A stretch of 64,000 nt of DNA from Maribacter sp. BPC-D8 (GTDB lineage Bacteria > Bacteroidota > Bacteroidia > Flavobacteriales > Flavobacteriaceae). The DNA is taken from NCBI RefSeq assembly GCF_035207705.1, contig NZ_CP128187.1, positions 434,001-498,000 on the forward strand, written 5' to 3'. The stretch's first letter is position 1. Every line of letters begins with the position of its first letter. Of this stretch, positions 44,832 through 55,147 are shown piece by piece. The translations under genes were made by a program, and so were the position numbers. The notes beneath the pieces were generated by a model. It did not search any database. It saw nothing but the letters and a program-made list of their open reading frames with translations, and was not told the origin of the DNA.

Positions 44832-46442
44832 ATGAAATATCTTATTTCGCTATTGATAATTACAGCCTTTGTTTCGTGTCAAAATTCACCTGAAAAGGTT
44901 GCTGAAACAACAGCACCAAATATTATTTGGTTGGTGGCAGAGGATCAATCTCCCGATTGGTTTCCTATGTATGGTGATTCTATACAGTCATTACCATATT
45001 TAGAATCTTTAGCTGCAGACGGTGTTGTTTTTACGAATGCAGTTTCACCGGTAGCAGTTTGTGCACCTGCACGAAGTGCAATTATTACAGGCATGTATCC
45101 ATCTACATTAGGTACACATAATATGCGTACTTATAATGCATACGCAATTGGCGATAACGAACCCAGTATAAATTTACCTAGTTATTCTCCTATAGTCCCA
45201 GATGGAGTAAAAATGTTTACAGAATATCTAAGACAAAAAGGCTACTATACATCGAACGGACCAAAAGAGGATTATAATTTTAAAAAGACAGATGCTGCCT
45301 GGGATGACTCTAGTGATGAGCACAGTTGGAGAAATCGTTCACCAGGGCAACCGTTTTTTAGTGTGTTCAATTTTTCGGTTTGTCATGAGTCTCAGATATG
45401 GGCAAGAACTAAAGACTCCCTTTCTGTAAATCCGGCAGAAGTAAAGGTTCCGAAGTATTTTCCAAATACGGAAACGGTTCGTCTTGATCTTGCCGTAAAC
45501 TATAGTAATTTAAAAAGACTTGATAATCAAATAGGAAAGATTATAGAACAGTTGAAATCCGACGGATTATACAACGACACCTATATTTTCTTTTATGGAG
45601 ATCATGGTGGTCCGTTCCCTCGATATAAACGGGCTTTATATGACACAGGTATAAAAGTGCCATTGGTGATAAAATTTCCTAAAAACAAGAATGCCGGAAG
45701 CACTGATAATCGATTAATCGATTTTATAGATTTAGCTCCGACGATACTGTCTTTAGCAGGTATAGAGCCACCGAAAGTTATGCAAGGTATTGCCCAGTTT
45801 GGGGAGTTTGAGAATAAGAAAAAGCCACAGATAAGTTATCATACATCAGACAGGTTTGATGAATTATATGACCGATTACGAGCTGTAAGATCAACTAGAT
45901 TCAAGTATATAAAGAACTATAACACTGATATTAGTAGGGCCTTGCCAGTGGCGTACAGAAAACAAATGGGCATGATGCAAGAATTAGGTGAGTTAGATAG
46001 TTTACATAAATTAGACGAATTCTCATCAATTTGGATGAAGCCCAACAAACCTGAAGAAGAGTTTTATGATTTAGTAAATGACCCTGAAGAATTACACAAT
46101 TTGGCATTAAACCCTTCATTCAAAGATTCGCTATTGCATTACAGAGAATTACTAGAAAAATGGATTAAGGACACTAAGGATCTTGGCGAATTTGATGAGA
46201 GAACATTAATTGATAACTGGCTAGTAGATGGTCAGCAGCCCAAACTTGAGAATCTTCAAGTAGAAGAATCAGAAAAGGGCTTAGAATTAATACATCGTGA
46301 TCCTGGTACAACCATTATTTGGCGTGTTCCTAAAGATTCTATTTGGAATATCTATTCAGAAATACTGCCAATGAATATACATTTTGAAGCCAAAGTAGAG
46401 CGTATAGGTTATAGAGATAGTGATATTTTGATTTGGGATTAA
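44832..46442 (+). CDS. Sulfatase (S1 family), lipoprotein
   Basis: This 536-residue formylglycine-dependent sulfatase has a lipoprotein signal ending in TAFVSC. The metal-site block is NIIWLVAEDQSPDWFPMYGD, the formylglycine motif is CAPARSAIITG (Cys-X-Pro-X-Arg), and YGDHGGPFPRYKRALYDTG supplies further metal and sulfate ligands. The start at 44832 is preferred over an upstream ATG at 44814, which overlaps the terminator. It is followed, convergently, by a second sulfatase 4 bases away. It probably removes sulfate from an algal glycan; the linkage is unknown. No maturase gene is in the window. Confidence 0.92.
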   Translation: MKYLISLLIITAFVSCQNSPEKVAETTAPNIIWLVAEDQSPDWFPMYGDSIQSLPYLESLAADGVVFTNAVSPVAVCAPARSAIITGMYPSTLGTHNMRTYNAYAIGDNEPSINLPSYSPIVPDGVKMFTEYLRQKGYYTSNGPKEDYNFKKTDAAWDDSSDEHSWRNRSPGQPFFSVFNFSVCHESQIWARTKDSLSVNPAEVKVPKYFPNTETVRLDLAVNYSNLKRLDNQIGKIIEQLKSDGLYNDTYIFFYGDHGGPFPRYKRALYDTGIKVPLVIKFPKNKNAGSTDNRLIDFIDLAPTILSLAGIEPPKVMQGIAQFGEFENKKKPQISYHTSDRFDELYDRLRAVRSTRFKYIKNYNTDISRALPVAYRKQMGMMQELGELDSLHKLDEFSSIWMKPNKPEEEFYDLVNDPEELHNLALNPSFKDSLLHYRELLEKWIKDTKDLGEFDERTLIDNWLVDGQQPKLENLQVEESEKGLELIHRDPGTTIIWRVPKDSIWNIYSEILPMNIHFEAKVERIGYRDSDILIWD

Positions 46443-46446
46443 ATGC

Positions 46447-48234
46447 TTATTCTACCTTTTTAAATTGAAGTAATCTAAAATCGCCAACTTGGTTATTTGG
46501 AATTTCAAGAGCTTTAAGTGTCAATATTCCTTTTCCTTTAGGTAATGATATAATCCCTAAGTTTAAAGGCTTAAATTCTTTTACATAAGATTCCATTCTA
46601 GGTACCCGGTCATTTTCTTTGCCTATCAAGGGTGGGTCAAAAGACTGGGTAATTTTTGTCGCTATTTTACTAGTGTCAAAACTTAGTTCTACAATTGCAC
46701 CTAAATCTTGGGCTAGACAAGTGTAATACATTTCCACTTGAAAACGACCTGCTTCAAGAACATCAACATTCCACGTAATAGAGTCATTAACAGATTTCCA
46801 ATTGGTAAAAAATGAATCGTTTGGCCATTGATTACTCCGATGAATATTCCCATAAGCCTTACCATCTCTAGCTGGTAATTGTGTGTAAAGTGCCTTCGGG
46901 TAAGCTAAGGTGAAAGCGCGATTGTCATTCTCTTTTGTCGTTTTAATAGTTTCAGTTTCAAAATCATTCTTTGCTGTAATTAAAGCTCTTAAAATTTCAG
47001 GATGGTACTTTGAAACATCATTTAATTGCGCTCTATCATTAGTAATATCGTATAGTCTATTTTCTTCATCTAGTCTAAATTGTTGACTACGAACACTAGT
47101 TTTGCCATTCCAATGGTTATAGATATATCGGTTTTTATTTTCCTGATCTCCACCTAAAAGTATCGGACTTAAATCTTCGCCGTCAATGGGTAAATCAGTG
47201 TTTATAGGAATAGAAAGTAGGCTACAAATAGTAGGTAGAATATCAATACCGCTGGCAATTTCATCAAGATGTAATCCTTTTTGAATATGGTTGGTCCATT
47301 GTATATAAAATGGAGTTCGAACTCCGCCTTCATCAACATTTCCTTTTTTGCCTCTCATGCCGCCATTCCAACGATAGGCATTTGGTCCGTTATCAGAAAG
47401 GTAAATGATGACGGTATCATCTTCTAGATTAAGGTTTTTAATTTTATAGGTAATTCTTCCAACGTTATAGTCAATATTCTCAACCATAGCCAAAGCAGCT
47501 TTAGTAAACTGAAGGTCTTCATTTACATCCTCATCAGATAAGTAATCAAAAGACTTGTCCTTCATTTTATTCCAAAACTCGTCGGGCACTTGCATTGGGC
47601 TGTGCGGAGTGTTATAAGGAAGGTATAGGAAAAAAGATTCGTCAGTATTTTGTTTAATAAATTCAAGTCCTTTATCCGTCAGGTCATCAACCAAAAAGCC
47701 ATTTCCTTTCACCAGCTCTCCGTTATGTTCTAGCATAGGGCTAAAATAGTTTCCCCAATGCCCAGAGGCGAATCCGTAGTACTCATCAAAGCCTCTGCTA
47801 TTTGGGTGATATGGTGGTTGCATACCATTATGCCATTTACCTAAAGCGGCTGTTTTATAGCCCGCATCTTTAAGAATTTCTGCAATGGTAGTTTCATCTA
47901 AATTAATACGTTCACCGCCAGAGGAAGTTTCATAAACGCCCGTACGGGTAAAATATCTACCAGTTAATATTTCTGCCCTTGTAGGCGAACAAACTGGTTG
48001 AACATAAAAATTATTGAACGATGCTCCATTAGTTTTTAAAGCATCTATATTCGGCGTATTTAAATTGGTATTACCGCTACTACTTAAATCTCCCCAGCCT
48101 TGATCATCAGCTAAAAATAGAATGATGTTCGGCTTTTTAATTTCTGATTTAATGCTGTTTTCTTTAACTTTTTCTGAACATGATATTGTGAAAAGTATAA
48201 TTAGTAGACTGGTAGTAACTTTTATGAATTTCAT
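46447..48234 (-). CDS. Sulfatase (S1 family) with C-terminal extra domain, lipoprotein
   Basis: This 595-residue secreted sulfatase has a lipobox in LLIILFTISC. Its blocks are NIILFLADDQGWGDLSSSGN, the formylglycine motif CSPTRAEILTGR, AALGKWHNGMQPPYHPNSRG and LSDNGPN. Residues after about 440 form a beta-rich extra domain (WNVDVLEAGRFQVEMYYTC) like the C-terminal jelly-roll parts seen in some sulfatases. It is transcribed after the GH130-type gene on the minus strand (41-nt gap), so the two probably work together on one sulfated oligosaccharide. Confidence 0.92.
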   Translation of the reverse strand: MKFIKVTTSLLIILFTISCSEKVKENSIKSEIKKPNIILFLADDQGWGDLSSSGNTNLNTPNIDALKTNGASFNNFYVQPVCSPTRAEILTGRYFTRTGVYETSSGGERINLDETTIAEILKDAGYKTAALGKWHNGMQPPYHPNSRGFDEYYGFASGHWGNYFSPMLEHNGELVKGNGFLVDDLTDKGLEFIKQNTDESFFLYLPYNTPHSPMQVPDEFWNKMKDKSFDYLSDEDVNEDLQFTKAALAMVENIDYNVGRITYKIKNLNLEDDTVIIYLSDNGPNAYRWNGGMRGKKGNVDEGGVRTPFYIQWTNHIQKGLHLDEIASGIDILPTICSLLSIPINTDLPIDGEDLSPILLGGDQENKNRYIYNHWNGKTSVRSQQFRLDEENRLYDITNDRAQLNDVSKYHPEILRALITAKNDFETETIKTTKENDNRAFTLAYPKALYTQLPARDGKAYGNIHRSNQWPNDSFFTNWKSVNDSITWNVDVLEAGRFQVEMYYTCLAQDLGAIVELSFDTSKIATKITQSFDPPLIGKENDRVPRMESYVKEFKPLNLGIISLPKGKGILTLKALEIPNNQVGDFRLLQFKKVE

Positions 48235-48275
48235 AAATTATTTTAGAACTTTATTTAGCATAATCAGGTTACGAG

Positions 48276-49400
48276 TTATTCTTTAATTGCCAAACCAACC
48301 ATAGAGTCGGCAGTACCATAATATAAAAACCACTTATTATAGAAATACACCAAACCTTGAATAAAGGTTGTTCCTGCCTTATATTGTCCGCTGATTTCAT
48401 GAGGTAAGCTTGGGCAAATAAAAGGTACCTCCATTCTTTCAATCATTTTAGTCGGATCATTTTTATCGAATAAGACTTGCCCACCACAATAAGTACCTTC
48501 AGGGTATTTAGTAGTTGCACCATCTCCACTTAAGTTTTTACCATTGTACAATAAAAGTATACCCGCATCTGTATATAAGGCTGGCGGTCCCGGTTCGGTT
48601 AAATGGCTGTCAAACTCATTTAAAGTCGGTTTAAAACTATGAAGTAAATCACCTTCTTCAGTTAAGCTAGGTTCCCAATCGACACCATTTTCAGAAGTGG
48701 CAAGATTAACGAACAGCTCTCCCCAGTACATCAAATACTTTCCATTTATTTTTTTAGCAAGTAATCGTCCGTTTACTAATTCGGTAACCATTGACCCAGA
48801 TTTACTCCATTCGTTTAAATATTTTCCATCATAGGCATTTTCAAAAACCGGACCTTCTTTTGTCCACGTTTTTAAATCTTTAGATGTAGCGCTAGAAAGT
48901 CTGGCAACATCATTATTCCAACTTGTATAAAGCATAATGTAAGTGCCTTCGGGTGTTTCAACAATTCTAGGGTCTTCTACACCACCAGGTTGGTCCCATT
49001 TTGCAAATTCATCGTTATCGGGAAAAAGTACAGGTTTCGCATATTTTGTAAAGTGTAATCCGTCAGTACTAAAGGCTAATCCAATGCGTGAGGTTCTTTC
49101 TCCTAAGATAGCATCAGGGTTATCTTCTGCCCTAAACAATAGAAATACCGTATCATTTTTTACGATAGCTCCCGGATTAAAAACATCTGCCTTTTGCCAA
49201 CGGACTTCATTATTAGAAATCGGATCTAAAAATGTATAGGTAGAATCTGGTTTCATTATTGGATTAAGCTCAGTTTTCTGAAAACCCAAGAGCCAAGGAG
49301 ATGCCGGTTTTTCTAAATTTGTATTTAATGGCTTCTTATCATTCTTACATGAGAAACATAATAGCGCTAGGCTCAAAAATAGAAATATATGGTTGTTCAT
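48276..49400 (-). CDS. GH130-like glycosidase/phosphorylase, lipoprotein
   Basis: This 374-residue five-bladed-propeller glycan-active protein has a lipobox in LALLCFSC (Cys18). Family marks are WQKADVFNPGAIVKNDTVFL, the short motif GGVEDPRIVE, the SWNNDVARLSSATSKDLKTW blade and the closing YYGTADSMVGLAIKE. GH130 enzymes are beta-mannoside phosphorylases or hydrolases; exported members cannot rely on intracellular phosphate pools and are probably hydrolases or act on other sugars. It is the first gene of a two-gene operon with the sulfatase. Confidence 0.85.
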   Translation of the reverse strand: MNNHIFLFLSLALLCFSCKNDKKPLNTNLEKPASPWLLGFQKTELNPIMKPDSTYTFLDPISNNEVRWQKADVFNPGAIVKNDTVFLLFRAEDNPDAILGERTSRIGLAFSTDGLHFTKYAKPVLFPDNDEFAKWDQPGGVEDPRIVETPEGTYIMLYTSWNNDVARLSSATSKDLKTWTKEGPVFENAYDGKYLNEWSKSGSMVTELVNGRLLAKKINGKYLMYWGELFVNLATSENGVDWEPSLTEEGDLLHSFKPTLNEFDSHLTEPGPPALYTDAGILLLYNGKNLSGDGATTKYPEGTYCGGQVLFDKNDPTKMIERMEVPFICPSLPHEISGQYKAGTTFIQGLVYFYNKWFLYYGTADSMVGLAIKE

Positions 49401-49503
49401 GGTTTTTGGTTAAATAGAATTGATCATTACTAATTGAAACTACTTTAAAGATAAAGCACCTCTAGTAAAAATCTGTATCTTGAAACACAAATAAAATTAG
49501 AAC

Positions 49504-50235
49504 ATGTTTAAGAATAGCGTTTGGGTATTGTTAGTAATGACAATTCTTGTGTTTACGGTAGGGTGTAAAGAAGAAGCTAAAAATACAAACACAGCTGCCA
49601 ATAAAAAGCCAGTAGTAGAAATTGTAATAGATTCCATAATAGAACCTAAAGCAGAGAAACCTGTATTTAAAAGTTTGAAAGGTATTGCAGATACTACATT
49701 CGTTCGATTAGCAGACTATAGTGATGGCTTTGCGTATGACTTAAGATATGCTACGGATAATAACTTTTTAAAAGAGCAAGTATATGATTGTGGTGAATGT
49801 TATACAAGAGCAAAAACTGTAAAGGCATTATTAAAGGCAAATGAAGAATTTAAAAAGCACGGAGTAAAAATTAAATTTTATGACTGTTATCGACCTAATT
49901 CTGTACAGTATAAAATGTGGAAAATTGTTCCTAATCCGCAATACGTGGCTAATCCTGTAAAAGGTTCCATTCATAATAAGGGTGGGGCAGTAGATATTAC
50001 TTTAGTTACTTTAGAAGGAGACGAAGTAAAAATGCCTTCGGATTTTGATTTCTTCGGAAAACTTGCCTATCACGATAATTTTGACTTACCTCAAGACATT
50101 CTTGATAATAGAAAGTTACTGAAGGAAACCATGGAAAAATATGGATTCTGGTCCACCAGAACCGAATGGTGGCATTATAATTTACAAGGGGCATCACATG
50201 ACCCAATAGCCAATTTTAAATGGGATTGTGAATAA
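49504..50235 (+). CDS. D-alanyl-D-alanine dipeptidase (VanX/DdpX-like, M15D) lipoprotein
   Basis: This 243-residue zinc peptidase has a lipobox in VFTVGC (Cys21). The zinc and catalytic motifs are SIHNKGGAVDITLV (His and Asp ligands) and TEWWHYNL (catalytic Glu, His ligand). It also has the family blocks YDLRYATDNNFLKEQVY and YDCYRPNSVQYKMW. It would hydrolyse D-Ala-D-Ala in the periplasm, for recycling of cell-wall peptide rather than vancomycin resistance, as no other van gene is present. The alpha/beta hydrolase gene follows after 15 bases. Confidence 0.92.
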   Translation: MFKNSVWVLLVMTILVFTVGCKEEAKNTNTAANKKPVVEIVIDSIIEPKAEKPVFKSLKGIADTTFVRLADYSDGFAYDLRYATDNNFLKEQVYDCGECYTRAKTVKALLKANEEFKKHGVKIKFYDCYRPNSVQYKMWKIVPNPQYVANPVKGSIHNKGGAVDITLVTLEGDEVKMPSDFDFFGKLAYHDNFDLPQDILDNRKLLKETMEKYGFWSTRTEWWHYNLQGASHDPIANFKWDCE

Positions 50236-50250
50236 CCTAAAAGACTAGAT

Positions 50251-51162
50251 ATGAAAAACACACTATTTTTGTTAATGCTGGTTGTTGTGGGTAACACCGC
50301 TGCACAAGACACCATTATGCCATTATGGTCAAAAGATAAAATTCCTAATCAGATAAAGAGCTCAGAAAAGGAGTTACATGAGCAAAATGAAATTTTACGA
50401 ATCAGTAAAGTTCAGGTACCTACTATAGAGGTCTATTTACCATCAAAACGAGATGCAACAGGCGAAGCGGTTTTAATTTTTCCGGGAGGAGGATATGGTA
50501 TACTCGCCTATGATTGGGAAGGTACCGATATTGCAAAGTTCTTCAATAGTAAGGGTATTGCCGGTATAGTGGTCAAGTATCGTTTGCCTTCAGATGTTTC
50601 TCAGAAAGATAAAAAATATGTACCGCTAATAGATGCTCAAAGAGCGATACGGTTAGTAAGAAATAATGCAGAAAAATTTAATGTTGAATCCAATAAAATA
50701 GGAATAATAGGCTTCTCTGCTGGCGGACATTTAGCATCGACTTTAGGAACGCATTTTAATGAAAAGGTGTATAAAGCTGTTGATGATATTGATAAAGAAA
50801 GTGCTCGACCAGATTTTATGGCATTGGGGTATCCTGTAATATCATTTGGTGAAATGACACACCAAGGTTCGAAGAAGAATTTAATTGGGGAGAACCCAAC
50901 GATTGACATGGTCGATTACTTTTCGAATGAAAAACAAGTTACCGAGCAAACACCACCAACATTTTTACTTCACGCTACCGATGATACGGTAGTATCTGTA
51001 GAAAATAGCTTGTTATTTTATAAAGCAGTAAAGGAAAAAGGAGTTTCTGCAACGATGCATATCTACCCAAAAGGCGGACACGGATTCGGATTAGGTTTAC
51101 ATGATGAGCATTTGAAAGATTGGGGTGAGCGTATGATAGACTGGATCGTTTCTTTGAGATAG
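50251..51162 (+). CDS. Secreted alpha/beta hydrolase (acetylxylan esterase/BD-FAE-like)
   Basis: This 303-residue esterase has a signal peptide (to NTAAQD). The oxyanion-hole segment is LIFPGGGYGILAYDWEG, the nucleophile elbow is GFSAGGHLAST, the catalytic Asp is likely in HATDDTVV and the His in GGHGFGLGLHDEHL. Homologues annotated as xylan or pectin esterases are common in polysaccharide degraders. It follows the dipeptidase gene by 15 bases. Acetyl or feruloyl ester removal from plant or algal glycans is plausible, but the substrate is unknown. Confidence 0.88.
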   Translation: MKNTLFLLMLVVVGNTAAQDTIMPLWSKDKIPNQIKSSEKELHEQNEILRISKVQVPTIEVYLPSKRDATGEAVLIFPGGGYGILAYDWEGTDIAKFFNSKGIAGIVVKYRLPSDVSQKDKKYVPLIDAQRAIRLVRNNAEKFNVESNKIGIIGFSAGGHLASTLGTHFNEKVYKAVDDIDKESARPDFMALGYPVISFGEMTHQGSKKNLIGENPTIDMVDYFSNEKQVTEQTPPTFLLHATDDTVVSVENSLLFYKAVKEKGVSATMHIYPKGGHGFGLGLHDEHLKDWGERMIDWIVSLR

Positions 51163-51227
51163 GATTTCAAGTTTTGGTAAAAGATAGATTCTAATCTACA
51201 GAACTTCTCTATTTTTGCAATCGGAAT

Positions 51228-51270
51228 TTTCGGGATGTAGCCCTTCGACTTCGCTCATGATAAACTGCAC
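51228..51270. repeat. tRNA-Pro 5' fragment and degenerate intergenic repeat
   Basis: Bases 51228-51241 (TTTCGGGATGTAGC) repeat exactly the start of the tRNA-Pro gene with its preceding bases (51334-51347). They run into CCTTCGACTTCGCTCATGAT, which resembles an intergenic repeat that I know from flavobacterial genomes. The fragment cannot fold as a tRNA. Confidence 0.45.
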
Positions 51271-51336
51271 TACAGTTCATTTTAAGGTGTTGAAAAACTA
51301 TGTAATATTTATGGAGATTTGTTTCCATTTAAATTT

Positions 51337-51413
51337 CGGGATGTAGCGCAGTCCGGTAGCGCACTCGGCTGGGGGTCGAGTGGTCGCAGGTTCAAATCCT
51401 GTCATCCCGACCA
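51337..51413 (+). tRNA. tRNA-Pro (anticodon GGG)
   Basis: The acceptor arms CGGGATG (51337-51343) and CATCCCG (51403-51409) pair fully, followed by discriminator A and an encoded CCA. The anticodon arm has stem CTCGG/TCGAG and loop CTGGGGG, giving GGG. The T-arm contains CAGGTTCAAATCCTG. A terminator follows. It reads CCC and CCU proline codons. Confidence 0.96.
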
Positions 51414-51420
51414 AGCGATA

Positions 51421-51450
51421 AAGTGAACCATGTGAATGGTTCACTTTTTT
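51421..51450 (+). terminator. Terminator of the tRNA-Pro gene
   Basis: AAGTGAACCAT pairs perfectly with ATGGTTCACTT around GTGA and is followed by a T-run (51445-51450). It begins 8 bases after the CCA end. Confidence 0.92.
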
Positions 51451-51479
51451 GATTACAAAAGTGTCAAAAACATAGTTTT

Positions 51480-51671
51480 TGTAAACGATTGGAATCAAAA
51501 AAGTGAGAAGGCGTTAGCCTTCACTTTGTCATTTGCACCGAGGGTTTATTAGGATTATCAAAATCCTTTTGTCTCGCTTATGTAAACGATTGGAATCAAA
51601 AAAGTGAGAAGGCGTTAGCCTTCATTTTGCTATTTGCAACGAGGGTTTATTAGGATCATGTAAATCCTTTT
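51480..51671. repeat. Tandem pair of 91-nt repeats (period 101 nt)
   Basis: Copy 1 (51480-51570) and copy 2 (51581-51671) agree at all but about seven positions. Each starts TGTAAACGATTGGAATC and contains a hairpin around AAGGC-GTTA-GCCTT followed by T-rich sequence, then GAGGGTTTATTAGGAT and a small AGGAT/ATCCT hairpin. No reading frame fits. The remaining bases to the next gene at 51780 show nothing. They could be duplicated terminator or small-RNA units, or remains of an element once inserted next to the tRNA. Confidence 0.75.
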
Positions 51672-51779
51672 TTAATTCATGAAAGCCTTAAAAAGGGAGT
51701 ATTTGCCTTGAATAGTATTTTATTTCCTAATTGCTTATATTCCGTTATTGTAGACTAACTATAAAGATTAAATCATCTA

Positions 51780-52163
51780 ATGGAATTTGACCGAACTGGA
51801 ATAATATTATATACTCTTAAATACAAAAGTTGTGTGGAATTTTATGAAAATATTCTAGGTCTCAAAAAAATGTTTGAGAGTAAAAATCTAACTTGTTATG
51901 AATTTGGACAAGCATATTTGATGGTTGAATTGGATGATGAATATAATGGACAAAAAAAATTAAAGGAACGGGCGAAAATGTGTTTGCGGATGAATGTCCC
52001 AAACGTAAAAATATTTGCGGATAAGTTGGCTTCGAATAATATAGAAGTGGACTATCAAGAACATTCTTGGGGTACAATTGCAAAGTTCCGAGACCCTGAT
52101 GGTAATTTATGTGCATTTAAAGATAGTTCAAAATTTGAAAAACAAATCTTGGATTTTAAGTAA
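51780..52163 (+). CDS. VOC family protein (glyoxalase/bleomycin-resistance fold)
   Basis: This 127-residue glyoxalase-fold protein begins with TGIILYTLKYKSCVEFYENI, typical of the first VOC half. It ends with EHSWGTIAKFRDPDGNLCAF, the metal-binding end of the second half. It is distinct from the PhnB-like protein near 28 kb. The substrate is unknown. It is bounded by repeat-rich intergenic DNA on both sides, so it may be a mobile or recently acquired gene; that is only a suggestion. Confidence 0.85.
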   Translation: MEFDRTGIILYTLKYKSCVEFYENILGLKKMFESKNLTCYEFGQAYLMVELDDEYNGQKKLKERAKMCLRMNVPNVKIFADKLASNNIEVDYQEHSWGTIAKFRDPDGNLCAFKDSSKFEKQILDFK

Positions 52164-52248
52164 ATAGACTAATAGGAACGGAAAACCGAATTTAGGATAC
52201 AACCTATAAAAAATAAAGCAAAACAAAAAGCTTAGCTACATTGGCAGA

Positions 52249-52264
52249 CCTGCCTTATGGCAGG
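52249..52264. repeat. Short G/C-rich inverted repeat in the VOC-GH5 intergenic region
   Basis: CCTGCC-TTAT-GGCAGG forms a six-base-pair stem inside a stretch (52230-52320) with several G/C-rich words, unlike the AT-rich surroundings. It resembles intergenic palindromes repeated in Bacteroidota genomes. It might also end the VOC transcript, but no T-run follows. Confidence 0.5.
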
Positions 52265-52337
52265 CAGATGGAAATCAAAAATTTCCTCGCCTGCGTACTA
52301 CGCTCAGCTAATTCACTTTTTTAATAAGTAGGCGCAT

Positions 52338-53492
52338 ATGAAAAATATTTCCCCGTTTTTAATTCTTTTAAGTATCACTATTCTAATTGGATGCTCTAGT
52401 TCAGAAAATCAAGTAAATAATAGTCCTTCAGAAAGTACAGACAACATTCAAGTAACTGAAAACGATGTTATACCAAATGAAGTTATTAATGGAGCTATGC
52501 GAGATATCTCTCCGAAAGAATTTGTGTTGGACATGGGTTCTGGTTGGAACTTGGGGAATACTTTAGACACTGAAGATGTAGATAAGACAGCATGGGGAAA
52601 TCCTTTAACCACTAAGGCAATGATTGATGCGGTTGCTGCAAAAGGATTTAAAACGTTGCGATTACCCGTAACATGGAGATACCATACAGGTTCTGGACCA
52701 GATTATATATTAGAATCTGATTGGTTAGACAGGGTAGAAAATATTGCAAATTTCGCATTAAGTAACGACATGTACGTAATTATTAATATTCATCATGATG
52801 ATGAATGGATCATACCTATTTATGATAATGCACCAGCTGTAAAAGATAGATTGACAAAAACCTGGACACAGATAGCAAACAGGTTTAAACCGTATGGAGA
52901 TTATGTGATTTTTGAAACCTTAAATGAACCACGTCATGAAGGTTCTCCAGAGGAATGGGAGGGAGGCACCGTCGAAGGTCGAGATGTTGTAAACCAATAC
53001 CACCAAGTTGGTGTTGATGCAATTCGTGCTACAGGAGGTAATAATGCAACTAGAAAAATTATGGTTTCTACTTATGCTGCCGGCACTGGAGACAATGTCT
53101 TAGCAGATTATCTAGTTCCTAATAATGACGAAAATGTAATTGTATCTATTCATAGTTATTCCCCTTATTTATTTTCTTTAGCGGGTACTGACCCAACTTG
53201 GGGTACAGACGCAGATAAGGCACAGTTAACACAAGAATTTAACACCATTCAAAATAAGTTCGAGACCGAAGGTAGGGCAGTAGTTATGGGTGAATGGGGT
53301 TCTACTTTTTCTAATAATGAGGGTGATCGTTTGGCTCATGCCGAATATTATGCGAAGTTATGTGCTGAACGCGGTATTTGTCCCATTTGGTGGGATAACG
53401 GTAATGCTGATGAATTCGGCATCTTCAATAGAAATACCCTCGAATGGGTTTACCCCAAAATTGCAGATGCTATTGTTGATGCTACGAAGTGA
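52338..53492 (+). CDS. Glycoside hydrolase family 5 (cellulase-type) lipoprotein
   Basis: This 384-residue secreted endoglycanase has a lipobox in ITILIGC (Cys19), followed by a Ser/Asn-rich linker. The GH5 barrel starts at MGSGWNLGNTLDTEDV. The acid/base Glu is in FETLNEPRHEG and the nucleophile Glu in VVMGEWGSTF. The catalytic His segment INIHHDDEW and the Trp near the end (CPIWWDNG) are intact. The overall look is closest to the GH5_4/GH5_2-type endo-beta-glucanases and xyloglucanases. It is a single-gene unit. The product could be a cellulose, mixed-linkage glucan or xyloglucan enzyme. Confidence 0.93.
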   Translation: MKNISPFLILLSITILIGCSSSENQVNNSPSESTDNIQVTENDVIPNEVINGAMRDISPKEFVLDMGSGWNLGNTLDTEDVDKTAWGNPLTTKAMIDAVAAKGFKTLRLPVTWRYHTGSGPDYILESDWLDRVENIANFALSNDMYVIINIHHDDEWIIPIYDNAPAVKDRLTKTWTQIANRFKPYGDYVIFETLNEPRHEGSPEEWEGGTVEGRDVVNQYHQVGVDAIRATGGNNATRKIMVSTYAAGTGDNVLADYLVPNNDENVIVSIHSYSPYLFSLAGTDPTWGTDADKAQLTQEFNTIQNKFETEGRAVVMGEWGSTFSNNEGDRLAHAEYYAKLCAERGICPIWWDNGNADEFGIFNRNTLEWVYPKIADAIVDATK

Positions 53493-53567
53493 TGAGTGAA
53501 AATTAATATTTTCAATAATTTTTGAAGTACTTAAGTAAATACTACATCTAATATTAATTCCATAAAA

Positions 53568-53606
53568 AATATCGAAATGAAAAGCTTTGGTTTTCATTTC
53601 GATATT
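53568..53606. terminator. Bidirectional terminator between GH5 and rtcB
   Basis: AATATCGAAATGAAAA pairs perfectly with TTTTCATTTCGATATT around GCTTTGG. It lies between the stop codons of the convergent GH5 and rtcB genes. Confidence 0.9.
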
Positions 53607-53649
53607 AAAATAAGGGTTTAGCGGTATGTTGAACTTATTGATTATTTAA

Positions 53650-55056
<1,407 letters not shown>

Positions 55057-55059
55057 TTA

Positions 55060-55118
55060 GCTCTGCCGACTCCATTCGTTCAGCAGAGCGCTACATGAAG
55101 ACTGTTTAACTCGTCTTC
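55060..55118 (-). promoter_or_regulatory. Structured 5' leader of rtcB (two hairpins)
   Basis: In the transcript of rtcB, GAAGAC/GUCUUC (55113-55118 with 55097-55102) forms a 6-bp hairpin. Seven bases later, GCUCUGCUGA/UCGGCAGAGC (55080-55089 with 55060-55069) forms a 10-bp hairpin with a 10-nt loop, ending 15 bases before the ATG. Neither is followed by a T-run, so they are not simple terminators. A role in translation or mRNA stability is possible. Confidence 0.6.
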
Positions 55119-55147
55119 TTTATGATTCTGGTACAAACTTGCGACTC

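Noticed and set aside
49504..50235. Vancomycin resistance (VanX)
   Set aside because: No vanH, vanA or two-component genes are present; a periplasmic lipoprotein dipeptidase points to cell-wall recycling.
51298..51498. Minus-strand frame with GFEPATTRPPAECATG
   Set aside because: It is the antisense translation of the tRNA-Pro gene, a well-known spurious protein in databases.
52291..52303. TGCGTACTACGC as a third operator of the WYL regulator
   Set aside because: It contains both half-site words but overlapping, without the 7-nt spacer, and lies in a repeat-rich intergenic stretch in front of an unrelated GH5 gene.
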